A stretch of 64,000 bases of DNA from Novosphingobium nitrogenifigens DSM 19370 (GTDB taxonomy: Bacteria > Pseudomonadota > Alphaproteobacteria > Sphingomonadales > Sphingomonadaceae). Location of the stretch: NCBI RefSeq assembly GCF_000192575.1, contig NZ_GL876926.1, positions 186,001 through 250,000 on the forward strand, read 5' to 3'. Of the stretch, positions 25,506 to 37,448 are shown piece by piece. The notes beneath the pieces were generated by a model. The model ran no database searches. It saw only the letters and a list, made by a program, of their open reading frames with translations, and was not told the origin of the DNA. The position numbers and the translations under genes are program-made. Numbering within the stretch: position 1 is the first letter of the stretch; every line of letters begins with the position of its first letter.

Positions 25506-25600
25506 GCGCGCTTTCCCTCTCTATCGGGGTGGTCGGCCTCGTCTCGGGCGAGGCTCGCCGTCATGCTAGCGCGTGGAGGGGAAAAGAAAAGTGTTGGTGC

Positions 25601-26428
25601 TCAGGCGTCGGCGTCGAGAAAGGCGCGCAGTGAGATACAGAATTCCTCGGGGTGCGAGAGCATGAAGAGATGTCCGCCGCCTTCGAAGATTTCGAGGCGG
25701 CTGCCCGGGATGGAATTGTGCAGGAAATGCGCATTGGCCGGAGGAATCAACTGATCGTCGCTGTCGGCCATGACCATGACCGGCATTGCCAGCAAGGGCA
25801 GGAACGCGGCGCTGGTCCAGCTTGCGAACGAGGCGAGCTGGCAGGACCAGCCGAGCGGGGAGGGTGCCTTGGCCGCATTGAGCGAGACGCGGCCCGATCC
25901 GCCGCCGTTGTAAAGCATCGCCAGATTTCGGCGCAGGGCCTTTTCGACCGAGAATTCCATGGGATCGAGCATGTGGCCGACCACGGGGGAATTGCCCGGC
26001 ACCATGACATTGCCCGCCGATGTCGCGGCAAGGACGAGGCGATGCGTGCGTGCCCGGTGCTGAAAGGCGAATTGCTGGGCAACGGCGCCGCCCCAGCTGA
26101 TGCCCAGCACATCGACTTCATCGATATGAAGCCGGTCGAGCAGGGCCGCCAGCGTGAGCGCCATTTGCGGGATGGTATAAGGGAAGATCGGGTCGGGAGA
26201 GAGCCCGGTGCCGGGCATGTCGAGGCTGATCACGCGGCGGTCGTTCATCCGGCGGGCGACGGGTTCGAGCATTTCGATGTTCATGCCGATGCCGTTGAGC
26301 ATGATCAGTGGTCGGCCGCTCGCTCCGACGTGCCATTGCCCGACACGCAAGCGCCGACCGGCGACGCCGATCATGCCGCACTTCGCCGTGGTTTTTGCCG
26401 TGTGCGTGCCGTCCATTCGTACGTCCAT
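25601..26428 (-). CDS. Alpha/beta hydrolase, PhaZ-like PHA depolymerase
   Basis: A 275-residue alpha/beta hydrolase. Key stretches are RPLIMLNGIGMNIEML (oxyanion region), the nucleophile elbow GISWGGAVAQQFAF, LVLAATSAGNVMVPG and the terminal GGHLFMLSHPEEF with the catalytic His. These blocks strongly resemble intracellular medium-chain-length polyhydroxyalkanoate depolymerase PhaZ of Pseudomonas. No phaC synthase lies nearby, so a role on stored polyester is inferred from similarity alone. The start codon region is duplicated: a 12-bp tandem repeat provides two in-frame ATGs (26428 and 26416). Confidence 0.75.
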   Translation of the reverse strand: MDVRMDGTHTAKTTAKCGMIGVAGRRLRVGQWHVGASGRPLIMLNGIGMNIEMLEPVARRMNDRRVISLDMPGTGLSPDPIFPYTIPQMALTLAALLDRLHIDEVDVLGISWGGAVAQQFAFQHRARTHRLVLAATSAGNVMVPGNSPVVGHMLDPMEFSVEKALRRNLAMLYNGGGSGRVSLNAAKAPSPLGWSCQLASFASWTSAAFLPLLAMPVMVMADSDDQLIPPANAHFLHNSIPGSRLEIFEGGGHLFMLSHPEEFCISLRAFLDADA

Positions 26429-26434
26429 TCGTAC
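26411..26434. repeat. Tandem 12-bp duplication over the PhaZ-like start codon
   Basis: GTCCATTCGTAC occurs twice head-to-tail (26411-26422, 26423-26434). Each copy contains a minus-strand ATG in the same frame, giving the N-terminus MDVRMDG. Confidence 0.9.
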
Positions 26435-26806
26435 TGGGCCTCAATCATGGGTCCGGGATAAACGCGTCCCGTCGCTTCCTTGCGGATTTCACCGACCGGC
26501 GAACACGAAGGCGCGTAGCACTCTTTGCTGCACTGCAAAAGAGCGCAAGGGCCGATGCGGGGCAGGAGCGGGGGGCAGAACCGTTCGAGTGTGTCGGAAT
26601 GGAGGCAGGCGCAGCCCGTGGCGCTCCGGTTCGGGCATTCCGGCACGAATTAACCCATCGCGACTCCGAATAATGACGCCCAAAGCGGACACAATGGCGG
26701 GTCGCGTCGAGGGTGGGCTTAACCGATTTTTCAAGCCGGTGCGCGCATGGGTGGCGGCATGGGTTTATCCGGAGATCAAGATTCCGAACTGTCGCAGGGG
26801 ACGCGC
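26435..26806. other. Divergent intergenic region PhaZ-like / GGDEF-EAL gene
   Basis: About 370 bp between the two divergent genes. No gene, RNA or clear operator was recognised; several overlapping short open frames here look like GC-rich chance frames. Confidence 0.5.
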
Positions 26807-29461
26807 ATGAGGGCATTTGCCCGCACGCGCAGAAGCCAGGCGCGGGACGAAGGCGATTCCGGACGTGCGGGTGCCGCTTTCCTGTTCGGAACCTCTCACA
26901 ACGGTAGCTTCGTCGCTCGCGAATGGTGGCAGATGGTGGTGCCGATGGGGCTTGGCCTCGTACTGCTCGCTGTCGTCAACCATGCCTATGACGACACCGT
27001 CTCCCTGGGGGTGGGTGGGCTTTCGGCCCTTCTGACATTGCCGGGGCGGTTCGCGGCGCGCGCAACGCGCCAGTCGCAAGCGACCGCGCACCGCATGACG
27101 ATGGCGGCGCTGACGATTGCGGCTCCGATGCTTGGATACGGTTGGGCCATCGCGCATTGGGCCCATCACGGCAGCGTGCCGTGGCTGCAGGCGGTAAGCC
27201 TGCTGGCAGCGATCCTGCTTGCCGCGACCACGATCCAGTCGGGACGTCTGGCCGGATTGCTCGCAGCGCAAGTCGGGATCTGGGTCGGCGTGACCTGCGT
27301 GGTTTCGGCGATCGCGGGGATCTTGTCGGCCATCATGGGCGTCGCGATCGCGATCATCGCTTATGCGCGGCAAAAGGAATCCGATCTCGTCGAATGTTCC
27401 CGGCTCGAAGAGGAAGCCCGCCTGCAGACCCGGGCGCAGGAGATTCTCGCCGATTTCGAGGAAACAGGCCAAGGCTGGTTCTGGGAAACCGACCGTCGCG
27501 GCAATGTGCTCTACATTTCCGCTCCGGTCGCTGAATTGCTTGGCCGCAAGGTCGAGGACGTAACTGGCCGCCGTTTCATCGATCTGTTCGATCTCGACGA
27601 TCAATCGGGCAACGGCGAGCGGACTTTGACGTTCCATCTCTCGGCCCGGTCGAGCTTCAGCGATCTGGTGGTGCGGGCCGCCACGAACGAAGAAGAACGC
27701 TGGTGGTCGATCACCGGCCGTCCGATCTACGATACGTTCGACAATTTTCAGGGCTTTCGCGGATCGGGCGCGGATCTGACCGAACGTCGGCGGACCCAGC
27801 AACATGCCTCGCGGCTTGCCCATTTCGATTCGCTGACCGGGCTCGCCAACCGTTTCTTCATGTCGCAGTCGCTGGAAAAGATCCTGGTCGCGCCGCAAGT
27901 CCAACAACGGGCCTGCGCGGTGTTCCTGATCGACCTCGATCGCTTCAAGCAAGTCAACGACACGCTAGGCCATCCCGCAGGGGACCAATTGCTGAAACAG
28001 GTGGCACAGCGGCTTGAACGCGGCGTTGGGGCTGCCGGGCGCGTCGGGCGACTTGGCGGTGATGAATTCGAGATCATTCTGGCCGGGCGGATCGAGCGGC
28101 CGATGCTGGCCCAGATTGCGGCCCATATCATCGAAAGCCTGTCCCAGCCTTATACGCTCGATCTCGGGCGCGTGATGATCGGAGCCTCGATCGGGATCGC
28201 CATTGCCCCGGATGACGGCGTGACGAGCGAGGCGCTGATCCGCAATGCCGATTTGGCGCTCTATGCGGCCAAGGACGGTGGGCGCGGGCGTTACCATTTC
28301 TATGCGCACGACCTGCACAGCGATGCCGAGGAACGCCGTCGTCTGGAAGACGATCTGCGCGATGCGGTGACGCATGGCAGCCTCGAACTCTATTATCAGC
28401 CGGTGGTGCAGACCACGACCGAGAAGATCACCGGGTTCGAGGCGCTCCTGCGCTGGAACCATCCGGTCCACGGCTTCATTTCGCCCGCCAAGTTCATTCC
28501 GATCGCCGAAGACACCGGATTGATCGGTCCGATCAGCGAATGGGCCTTGCGTCAGGCGTGCAACGATCTGGCACAGTGGCCCGCTTCGGTCCGGGTCGCG
28601 GTCAATGTCTCGGCGCTGCAATTCGCCAATCCGGGGTTGCCGGGGGTCGTCACCAGCGCGCTTGCCCACGCGGGCATCGAGGCCGACCGGCTCGAACTGG
28701 AAATCACCGAAAGCGTCTTCATCAACGACAGCGAAGGCACCGACGCGATGTTCCGCGCGCTCAAGGCGATCGGCGTGCGGCTGGCGCTTGACGATTTCGG
28801 GACAGGCTATTCCTCGCTCGGCTATCTGAAAAAAGCGCCCTTCGACAAGATCAAGATCGACCAGTCCTTCGTCCGCGGCGCGACCCAGCCCGGGAGCCGT
28901 AACGGCGCCATCATCGCCTCGATCGTCAGTCTGGCCGAGGCGCTGGGCATGGAAACCACCGCCGAAGGGGTCGAGACTCACGACGAACTCGATCTCGTAC
29001 GCCTGCTGGGATGCAGCCATGTGCAGGGGTACATCTACGAGCGTCCGCTGTCCTCCGAGGCGGCGACCAAGCGGCTGGAAAGCGGATTGGTGGCGATCGC
29101 GCATGGGCCGCGTGCGGCACGCGCGGTTCGCCTGTCGCTTTTGCGGCGCGTCGTGCTCGAACACGGCGGGCACAACTACGAAGCGACCGTGCGCAATATC
29201 AGCAGGACCGGCGCGCTGATCGAAGGGCTGCGCAATGTTCCGGCCGGGACCATTTTTCGCGTTCACTTGTCCGACGGGCATCTCGTGAATGCCACGGCCC
29301 GGTGGTGCGAGGACGACCGGATCGGCATGGAATTCTCGATTCCGCTGGAACTCGACGAAGAGGGGCGGATTGCCGCAATCACCGCGCGCAATCGCGCCCG
29401 TCCGGCTCCGACGACCCCTGCCGGAGCCACCGTCGACATGCCCCAGCGCCGCACCGGATAG
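26807..29461 (+). CDS. Membrane PAS-GGDEF-EAL-PilZ cyclic-di-GMP protein
   Basis: An 884-residue c-di-GMP turnover protein. Residues about 40-205 hold several membrane helices; about 220-330 is a PAS domain (GWFWETDRRGNVLYISAPVA); the diguanylate cyclase domain keeps RLGGDEFEII near residue 417; the phosphodiesterase domain keeps EALLRW near 544 and DDFGTGYSSLGYLKK; residues from about 785 form a PilZ-like domain (RRVVLEHGG then NISRTGAL). Both catalytic motifs are intact, so either or both activities are possible, with PilZ as c-di-GMP feedback. The ATG at 26807 has AGGGG 6 nt upstream; an ATG at 26747 is possible. Confidence 0.9.
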   Translation: MRAFARTRRSQARDEGDSGRAGAAFLFGTSHNGSFVAREWWQMVVPMGLGLVLLAVVNHAYDDTVSLGVGGLSALLTLPGRFAARATRQSQATAHRMTMAALTIAAPMLGYGWAIAHWAHHGSVPWLQAVSLLAAILLAATTIQSGRLAGLLAAQVGIWVGVTCVVSAIAGILSAIMGVAIAIIAYARQKESDLVECSRLEEEARLQTRAQEILADFEETGQGWFWETDRRGNVLYISAPVAELLGRKVEDVTGRRFIDLFDLDDQSGNGERTLTFHLSARSSFSDLVVRAATNEEERWWSITGRPIYDTFDNFQGFRGSGADLTERRRTQQHASRLAHFDSLTGLANRFFMSQSLEKILVAPQVQQRACAVFLIDLDRFKQVNDTLGHPAGDQLLKQVAQRLERGVGAAGRVGRLGGDEFEIILAGRIERPMLAQIAAHIIESLSQPYTLDLGRVMIGASIGIAIAPDDGVTSEALIRNADLALYAAKDGGRGRYHFYAHDLHSDAEERRRLEDDLRDAVTHGSLELYYQPVVQTTTEKITGFEALLRWNHPVHGFISPAKFIPIAEDTGLIGPISEWALRQACNDLAQWPASVRVAVNVSALQFANPGLPGVVTSALAHAGIEADRLELEITESVFINDSEGTDAMFRALKAIGVRLALDDFGTGYSSLGYLKKAPFDKIKIDQSFVRGATQPGSRNGAIIASIVSLAEALGMETTAEGVETHDELDLVRLLGCSHVQGYIYERPLSSEAATKRLESGLVAIAHGPRAARAVRLSLLRRVVLEHGGHNYEATVRNISRTGALIEGLRNVPAGTIFRVHLSDGHLVNATARWCEDDRIGMEFSIPLELDEEGRIAAITARNRARPAPTTPAGATVDMPQRRTG

Positions 29462-29558
29462 AAAAAAGGGCGCGAGTGGGGGAAAAGCACGCGGGAAGGG
29501 GGCTTCTCGCCCCACAGAGCGTGATGACACTGGCGCAGCGCGCTGCTAACGGGCCAGC

Positions 29559-31361
<1,803 letters not shown>

Positions 31362-31518
31362 CCCCGACTTTTCCGGTTGTTCCGCGCTCGGCAGTGCGCG
31401 CCCAACCTTAATTGCCCGGCCCCCTTCCGCATTGCCGGAAAGCCGGGCACCCTCTCTCCCGAGGCCTCAAGCCAGCGGGAGAAAGCCCATCGCCACCAGT
31501 ACGGTCCCGCGCGCCTCG

Positions 31519-32754
31519 ATGGCGATTGCCGCTGTTTCGACCGTGGTCGAATGGTACGATTTCACGCTCTATCTCTATCTGGTCACGGTTCTGGCCCGGG
31601 TCTTTTATGGCGGGGGGCAGGGCTCCTTGCTGGCCGCGCTTGCCGGATTTGCGGTTTCCTATCTGATGCGTCCGCTGGGCGCGCTGGCTCTCGGGCTGTT
31701 GGGCGACCGTCATGGACGGCGCCGGGCCATGATGACGTCGATGGCGATCATGACGCTTGCCATGCTGGTAACCGCCTGCCTGCCGACGCGGGCCATGGCC
31801 GGACCGCTGGCGGGATGGCTCCTCTTGGTCCTGCGCTGTGTCATGGCCTTTGCCGTGGGTGGCGAATATACCGGCGTCGTTGCCTATCTCGTTGAAAGTT
31901 CGCCTCCCATGCGCCGGGGGCTTGTCGCTTCGCTTGCCTCGGCGGCGAGCGAAGTCGGCGCCTTGATGGCGGCCGGTGTCTGCGCACTGGTCGTGGCATT
32001 CTGTCCTCCCGATGGGCTCGATCAATGGGGCTGGCGCTTGCCGTTCCTGTTCGGGGGTGTGCTGGCGGGGGCCATCTGGATTGGCCGGGCGGGCATGACC
32101 GAATCGCCCGAATTTACCGATCGCGAAGTGCATGGGGGGCTCGACGACCATCCCTTGTCGCGTGCGCTCGGGGCGGAAAGGGCCGGGGTCTTGCGTGGTT
32201 TCGCGATTTCGGCCCTGGGGTCGATCACGTATTATGTCGGGATCACTTATGTCCCCGCCTTTCTGGTGGTGACCGGGGCGATGGGCGAGGCATCGGCCCT
32301 GTGGCTGTCGACCGGGGCGGCGCTGGTGGTGATCGTGGTGACGCCGCTGGCAGGGCTGGCCTCGGACCGGTTCGGGCGGCGCCCGATGTTGCTGGGAATT
32401 GCGCTCACGGGTGCGGTCCTGCCGCTGGTGCTGTTCCCGATGATGGCGCGGGGTGGCGGTCCTGCTTTGGCGGGAGCCGTGGTGCTGGCGATGATCGGCG
32501 GGGCATGGAGTGCTGTGGCTGCGGCTGCAACGGCCGAGCAGTTCACCGGCGCGGCGCGGCTGTCTGGCCTTGCGCTGGGTGTCACTTCGGCAACGGCATT
32601 TTTCGGGGGGCTAGCTCCATGGGGCGCGCAAAGGCTGGTTGCCGTGACGGGCGCAGCCTGGACGCCGGGGGCGATGATCGCGCTGGTTGCCTTGGCCGCC
32701 TTGCCGGTGATTGCACGAATGCCGGAAACGGCACCCCGGATGACGGAGCGTTAG
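31519..32754 (+). CDS. MFS transporter, metabolite:H+ symporter type
   Basis: About 411 residues with 12 membrane helices. It starts with STVVEWYDFTLYLYLVTV, the hallmark of the metabolite:H+ symporter (ProP/ShiA) subfamily, and has the loop motif GDRHGRRRAMM between helices 2 and 3 and its second copy ASDRFGRRPMLL. The substrate (osmolyte, dicarboxylate or aromatic acid) is not determinable. The start is uncertain: the ATG at 31519 lacks a ribosome site, whereas GCGGGAGAAAG sits at 31475-31485, so a non-ATG start slightly upstream is possible. Overlaps the convergent globin gene by 4 bp. Confidence 0.82.
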   Translation: MAIAAVSTVVEWYDFTLYLYLVTVLARVFYGGGQGSLLAALAGFAVSYLMRPLGALALGLLGDRHGRRRAMMTSMAIMTLAMLVTACLPTRAMAGPLAGWLLLVLRCVMAFAVGGEYTGVVAYLVESSPPMRRGLVASLASAASEVGALMAAGVCALVVAFCPPDGLDQWGWRLPFLFGGVLAGAIWIGRAGMTESPEFTDREVHGGLDDHPLSRALGAERAGVLRGFAISALGSITYYVGITYVPAFLVVTGAMGEASALWLSTGAALVVIVVTPLAGLASDRFGRRPMLLGIALTGAVLPLVLFPMMARGGGPALAGAVVLAMIGGAWSAVAAAATAEQFTGAARLSGLALGVTSATAFFGGLAPWGAQRLVAVTGAAWTPGAMIALVALAALPVIARMPETAPRMTER

Positions 32755-33152
32755 ATGGAAGGGCGGATCGCGCGGGTGATGGCGGTTGCCATGCGTTCGG
32801 CGCGTTGCTGGAACAGGCTTGCCAGTGATGGTTCCAGCACGGCCTCGGTCGTTTCCTTCCACAAGGCCAGCCAGCGTTCGAACATATCCGGCGTGATCGT
32901 GTCGGCATGGGCGATGTGTGCGGCCATGGGATCGCCGCGATAACGACCGCTGCCGTTGATGACCGAGGACCAGAACGCGACCAGCCGATGGAGATGGCGG
33001 TTCCAGTCGGAAATCGCATGGTTGAAGACCGGCCCGAGCAGGGGATCGCGGCGCACGCGCGCATAGAAACGCCCGACCACTTCGACGAGGGTTTCCTCGT
33101 CGACAAGCTCGGTGCGTTCGGGGCGATCATGGTCGTGCATGGGCTCTGCCAT
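32751..33152 (-). CDS. Group III truncated haemoglobin
   Basis: A 133-residue 2-on-2 globin. Characteristic are FYARVRRDPLLGPVFNHAI near residues 29-47, HRLVAFWSSVINGSGRY with the distal-side Trp, the probable proximal ligand His79 in PMAAHIAH, and the helix FERWLALWKETTEAV. Group III globins such as Ctb of Campylobacter bind O2 or NO and are linked to micro-oxic or nitrosative stress. The ATG at 33152 is chosen; 33140 is also possible. Divergent from cysD. Confidence 0.85.
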   Translation of the reverse strand: MAEPMHDHDRPERTELVDEETLVEVVGRFYARVRRDPLLGPVFNHAISDWNRHLHRLVAFWSSVINGSGRYRGDPMAAHIAHADTITPDMFERWLALWKETTEAVLEPSLASLFQQRAERMATAITRAIRPSI

Positions 33153-33280
33153 GACCGGGCCATGATCCTGTGGGGCGGGTTTGGCAAGGTGTCCGGGGGC
33201 GAGTGGAAAAAGCTGCGCTTTGGTCGCACTTATGTTTTCACGCTGTCCCAAAGTGCGCGAGGGAGGCTAGGGCACGCCGC

Positions 33281-34186
33281 ATGACGACACAGCTAACTCA
33301 CCTTGCCCGCCTCGAGGCTGAAGCGATTCATATCATGCGTGAAGTCGTGGCCGAGGCCCAGAACCCGGTCATGCTCTATTCGGTGGGCAAGGACAGCGCG
33401 GTCATGCTGCATCTTGCGCGCAAGGCGTTCTATCCTGCGCCGCCGCCGTTTCCGCTGCTTCACGTCGATACGACGTGGAAATTCAAGGCGATGTATGACT
33501 TGCGCGATCGCATGGCGCGCGAAAGCGGCATGGAACTGCTCGTCTATCAGAATCCCGAAGCGCTTGAACGCGGCATCAATCCATTCGACCACGGCCCGCT
33601 TCACACCGACATGTGGAAGACCGAAGGGCTCAAGCAGGCTCTCGACAAGTGGGGTTTCGACGCCGCTTTCGGTGGCGCGCGTCGCGACGAGGAAAAGAGC
33701 CGCGCCAAGGAACGCATTTTCTCGTTCCGCACGGCAAGCCACGGCTGGGACCCCAAGAACCAGCGTCCGGAACTGTGGAACCTCTACAACGCGCGCAAGA
33801 ACAAGGGCGAGTCGATCCGGGTCTTCCCGATCTCGAACTGGACCGAGCTTGACGTGTGGCAATATATCCATCTCAACAACGTGCCGATCGTGCCGCTCTA
33901 TTTCGCGGCCGAGCGTCCGACCGTGGAGCGCGACGGCCTCTTGCTGATGGTCGATGACGATCGTTTCCCGCTTCGTCCGGGTGAGACGCCGGTCATGCGC
34001 TCGATCCGCTTCCGCACACTCGGTTGCTATCCGCTTACCGGGGCAGTCGAGAGCAAGGCGGCGACTTTGCCTGACGTCATTCAGGAAACGCTGCTCACTA
34101 CCACCAGCGAGCGGCAGGGGCGCGCCATCGACAAGGATGCGGGCGGCGCGGGCATGGAAGTGAAAAAGCAGCAGGGGTATTTCTGA
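33281..34186 (+). CDS. cysD: Sulfate adenylyltransferase small subunit
   Basis: The 301-residue CysD forms APS from ATP and sulfate, driven by the GTPase CysN. The PP-loop-type ATP site is [39 protein letters not shown] and [13 protein letters not shown] are diagnostic. The stop codon overlaps the start of cysNC by 1 nt (TGATG), so translation is coupled. First gene of the sulfate activation operon. Confidence 0.97.
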   Translation: MTTQLTHLARLEAEAIHIMREVVAEAQNPVMLYSVGKDSAVMLHLARKAFYPAPPPFPLLHVDTTWKFKAMYDLRDRMARESGMELLVYQNPEALERGINPFDHGPLHTDMWKTEGLKQALDKWGFDAAFGGARRDEEKSRAKERIFSFRTASHGWDPKNQRPELWNLYNARKNKGESIRVFPISNWTELDVWQYIHLNNVPIVPLYFAAERPTVERDGLLLMVDDDRFPLRPGETPVMRSIRFRTLGCYPLTGAVESKAATLPDVIQETLLTTTSERQGRAIDKDAGGAGMEVKKQQGYF

Positions 34187-36159
34187 TGAGCGGCGAGCAG
34201 GAAACCCTGAACCAGCAGGCATCGACCCAGTCTTCTGCGGGCAACGAGCCCGTCTATGTCGTCGACGATCTGATCGCGCAGGACATCGACGCCTATCTCA
34301 AGGTGCATCAGCACAAGACCATGCTCCGCTTCATCACCTGCGGCAGCGTGGACGACGGCAAGTCGACGCTGATCGGGCGGTTGCTCTATGATTCGAAGAT
34401 GATCTTCGAGGATCAGCTCGCCGCGCTCGAGCAGGATTCGAAGAAAGTGGGCACGCAGGGGCAGGCGATCGACTTTGCCCTGCTGGTCGACGGTCTTGCC
34501 GCAGAGCGCGAGCAGGGCATCACTATCGACGTCGCCTATCGCTTTTTCGCGACGGAAAAGCGCAAGTTCATCGTCGCCGACTGCCCGGGTCACGAACAGT
34601 ATACCCGCAACATGGTGACGGGGGCCTCGACCGCTGACCTCGCAGTCATCCTGGTCGATGCGCGCAAGGGCGTGCTGGTGCAGACGCGGCGCCATTCCTA
34701 CCTGTGCCACCTGCTCGGCATCCGCAATATCGTGCTGGCCGTGAACAAGATGGATCTTGTCGGCTATGACAAGGGCGTCTTCGACGCGATCGTTGCCGAC
34801 TACGCGAGCTTCGCGCAGACGATCGGGATCACCGATTTCGTCGCCATGCCGATTTCGGGTTTCTGCGGTGACAACATCACGACCGGCTCGGATCAGATGC
34901 CGTGGTATACGGGGCCTGCGCTGATCGAGCATCTCGAAACGGTCGAGGTCGATACCGCGCGGGATGCGGCCCGCCCGTTCCGTATGCCGGTGCAGTGGGT
35001 CAATCGTCCCAATCTCGATTTCCGCGGCTTTGCGGGGCTGATCGCCAGCGGCTCGATCCATCCCGGCGATGCCGTGCGCGTTCTGCCGTCGGGCAAGACC
35101 AGCACGGTCGAGCGGATCGTGACGCTGGAAGGCGATCCCGCCGAAGCAGTCGCCGGGCAGTCGATCACGCTGACTTTCGCGGACGAAATCGACTGTTCGC
35201 GCGGTGACGTCATCGTTGCCGCCGATGCTCCGGCCGAAGTTGCCGATCAGTTCGAGGCAAGTCTGGTCTGGATGAGCGACGAGGCGCTGATCCCCGGTCG
35301 CGGCTATTGGCTGAAGCTGGCGACGCAGACTGTTTCGGCGACGGTGGCTGCGCCCAAGTATACGGTCAACGTCAACACCATGGAACACATGGCGGCCAAG
35401 ACGCTCGACCTCAACGCCATCGGTGTTGCGGAAGTGACCACCGATCGTCCGCTGGTGTTCGAACCTTATGTGGACAGCCGCACGCTCGGTGGGTTCATCC
35501 TGATCGACAAGCTGACCAATGCGACGGTCGGTTGCGGCATGCTGCATTTCTCGCTGCGCCGGGCCCAGAACGTGCATTGGCAGGCGCTCGACGTCACGCG
35601 TGAAGCGCGAGCGGAGATGAAGAACCAGAAGCCGCGCCTGCTGTGGTTCACGGGGCTGTCCGGATCGGGCAAGTCGACGATCGCCAATCTCGTCGAAAAG
35701 AAGTTCCATGCCCTGGGCAAGCACACGTTCCTGCTCGACGGTGACAACGTCCGTCACGGGTTGAACAAGGACCTGGGCTTTACCGAGGCCGATCGCATCG
35801 AGAATATTCGTCGCGTCGGCGAAGTAGCCAAGCTGATGACCGATGCGGGCCTGATCGTCATTACCGCGTTCATCAGCCCGTTCCGGGCCGAGCGCGAAAT
35901 GGTGCGGGCGATGCTGCCTGAAGGCGAATTCGTCGAGGTCTTCATCGACACTCCGCTCGAGGAAGCCGAGCGGCGCGACGTGAAGGGGCTCTATCGCAAG
36001 GCGCGCGAAGGCAAGCTCAAGAACTTCACCGGGATCGACAGCCCCTATGAAGCGCCCGACCATGCCGAGATCCATGTCGATACTCTGCGCGAAAGTGCAG
36101 AGGATGCGGCCGAGCGGATCGTCGATCACGTTCTCGGGCACTGGATGCCGGTAATTTGA
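34186..36159 (+). CDS. cysNC: Fused sulfate adenylyltransferase GTPase / APS kinase
   Basis: A 657-residue fusion. Residues 1-450 are CysN, an EF-Tu-like GTPase ([19 protein letters not shown], then [17 protein letters not shown] and NKMDLV). Residues about 475-657 are CysC, with the P-loop [14 protein letters not shown] and the [15 protein letters not shown] block, making PAPS from APS. PAPS can feed sulfation or, with CysH elsewhere, reduction. Overlaps cysD by 1 nt and is followed at once by cysQ. Confidence 0.97.
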   Translation: MSGEQETLNQQASTQSSAGNEPVYVVDDLIAQDIDAYLKVHQHKTMLRFITCGSVDDGKSTLIGRLLYDSKMIFEDQLAALEQDSKKVGTQGQAIDFALLVDGLAAEREQGITIDVAYRFFATEKRKFIVADCPGHEQYTRNMVTGASTADLAVILVDARKGVLVQTRRHSYLCHLLGIRNIVLAVNKMDLVGYDKGVFDAIVADYASFAQTIGITDFVAMPISGFCGDNITTGSDQMPWYTGPALIEHLETVEVDTARDAARPFRMPVQWVNRPNLDFRGFAGLIASGSIHPGDAVRVLPSGKTSTVERIVTLEGDPAEAVAGQSITLTFADEIDCSRGDVIVAADAPAEVADQFEASLVWMSDEALIPGRGYWLKLATQTVSATVAAPKYTVNVNTMEHMAAKTLDLNAIGVAEVTTDRPLVFEPYVDSRTLGGFILIDKLTNATVGCGMLHFSLRRAQNVHWQALDVTREARAEMKNQKPRLLWFTGLSGSGKSTIANLVEKKFHALGKHTFLLDGDNVRHGLNKDLGFTEADRIENIRRVGEVAKLMTDAGLIVITAFISPFRAEREMVRAMLPEGEFVEVFIDTPLEEAERRDVKGLYRKAREGKLKNFTGIDSPYEAPDHAEIHVDTLRESAEDAAERIVDHVLGHWMPVI

Positions 36160-36170
36160 TGGGGACTTTC

Positions 36171-36929
36171 ATGACCGATAGCGCGACCGATACCGAACTC
36201 GCCGCCCATCTGGCGGAAGTTGCCGGGCGTCTTCTCGTCACGGTGCGCGAAAGCGGCGTGCTCAGCCTCAAGGCCCTGGGCAAGGCAGGCGATGCCACGG
36301 CCAATGCCTTTTTGTGCCACGCCTTGCGTGAAAGGCGAGCCGGGGATGGCCTGTTGTCGGAAGAGGAAAAGGACAATCCGGAACGGCTGGAACACAGCCG
36401 CGTATGGATCGTCGATCCCGTTGACGGGACGCGCGAATATGGCGAGGCACGCGCCGACTGGGCCGTCCATGTCGGCCTTGCCGTCGATGGCGTGCCGACG
36501 CTGGGCGCTGTGGCTCTGCCGGGCGCGGACGAGGGCAGGGGGATCGTCCTGCGCAGCGATGCGCCGCGTGTGGTGCCGCCTGCGCCCGAGCGGCTGCGCA
36601 TGGTGGTCAGCCGGACTCGCCCGGCCAAGGAAGCCGTGGCTGTCGCCGAGGCGCTCGGGGCCGAACTGGTTCCGATGGGCAGTGCCGGGGCCAAGGCCAT
36701 GGCCGTCATTCTGGGCGAGGCGGACATCTATCTTCACACCGGCGGGCAGTTCGAATGGGACAGCTGCGCCCCGGCGGCGGTCGCGCTTGCCCATGGGCTT
36801 CATGCCAGCCGGGCTGACGGCTCGCCGCTCGTTTACAACCAGCGCGATACCTATATGCCCGATCTGCTGATCTGTCGTCGCGAGCATGCCGGACCGGTTC
36901 TTGCTGCGCTTGCGAAGATAAGTGGTTGA
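36171..36929 (+). CDS. cysQ: 3'(2'),5'-bisphosphate nucleotidase CysQ
   Basis: A 252-residue inositol-monophosphatase-family enzyme that hydrolyses PAP (and PAPS), recycling the by-product of sulfate activation. Metal-binding landmarks are SEEEKDN, WIVDPVDGTREYG and the C-terminal EWDSCAPAAVALAHG. Two starts compete: ATG 36159, which overlaps the cysNC stop (TGATG), and ATG 36171, which has GGGGA 6 nt upstream; the latter is listed. Position right after cysNC matches its function. Confidence 0.92.
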   Translation: MTDSATDTELAAHLAEVAGRLLVTVRESGVLSLKALGKAGDATANAFLCHALRERRAGDGLLSEEEKDNPERLEHSRVWIVDPVDGTREYGEARADWAVHVGLAVDGVPTLGAVALPGADEGRGIVLRSDAPRVVPPAPERLRMVVSRTRPAKEAVAVAEALGAELVPMGSAGAKAMAVILGEADIYLHTGGQFEWDSCAPAAVALAHGLHASRADGSPLVYNQRDTYMPDLLICRREHAGPVLAALAKISG

Positions 36930-36962
36930 CCGGATCGAGCAGGCGCGACACGAATTGCCACG

Positions 36963-37448
36963 ATGATTGATCCCGCTCTCTTTCGCAGTGTCCTCGGCAC
37001 ATATCCGACCGGCGTGGTGGTGATCACCGCGGCCGGTTCCGACGGCGTTCGCCATGGCCTTGTCATCGGCTCGTTCACGTCGATTTCGCTCGATCCGCCG
37101 CTCGTCGGCTTCTTTCCGGACAAGCGATCGAGTTCGTGGGCAAAGATCGCACCGGTCGGACGCTTCTGCGTCAACGTGCTGGGATCCGATCAGCTTGATT
37201 TGTGCCAGCGATTCGCGGCGCGTGCAGAGGACAAGTTCGCCGATCTTGCCCACGATCACAGTCCCTCGGGGCAGCCCTTGCTCGACAATGCCATCGCCTG
37301 GATCGATTGTACGCTCGAACGCGTGACCGAGGTCGGGGATCACTACCTGGTGGTCGGCGCGGTCGAGGCGATGGGTAAGCGCGACGCGGGAACGCCCCTG
37401 ATGTTCTTCCGCGGGCAGTATCACGATCTGGCAGAGCTGCCTGCCTGA
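36963..37448 (+). CDS. Flavin reductase family protein
   Basis: A 161-residue flavin reductase-like (split-barrel FMN-binding) protein. Typical stretches are FRSVLGTYPTGVVVITA, SFTSISLDPPLVGFFPDK, and GRFCVNVLGSDQ, followed by LMFFRGQYHDL. Such proteins either supply reduced flavin to a two-component monooxygenase or act as standalone reductases; no partner oxygenase is nearby. It is 33 bp after cysQ and may belong to that operon, where a role in sulfur metabolism would be a guess. Confidence 0.88.
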   Translation: MIDPALFRSVLGTYPTGVVVITAAGSDGVRHGLVIGSFTSISLDPPLVGFFPDKRSSSWAKIAPVGRFCVNVLGSDQLDLCQRFAARAEDKFADLAHDHSPSGQPLLDNAIAWIDCTLERVTEVGDHYLVVGAVEAMGKRDAGTPLMFFRGQYHDLAELPA

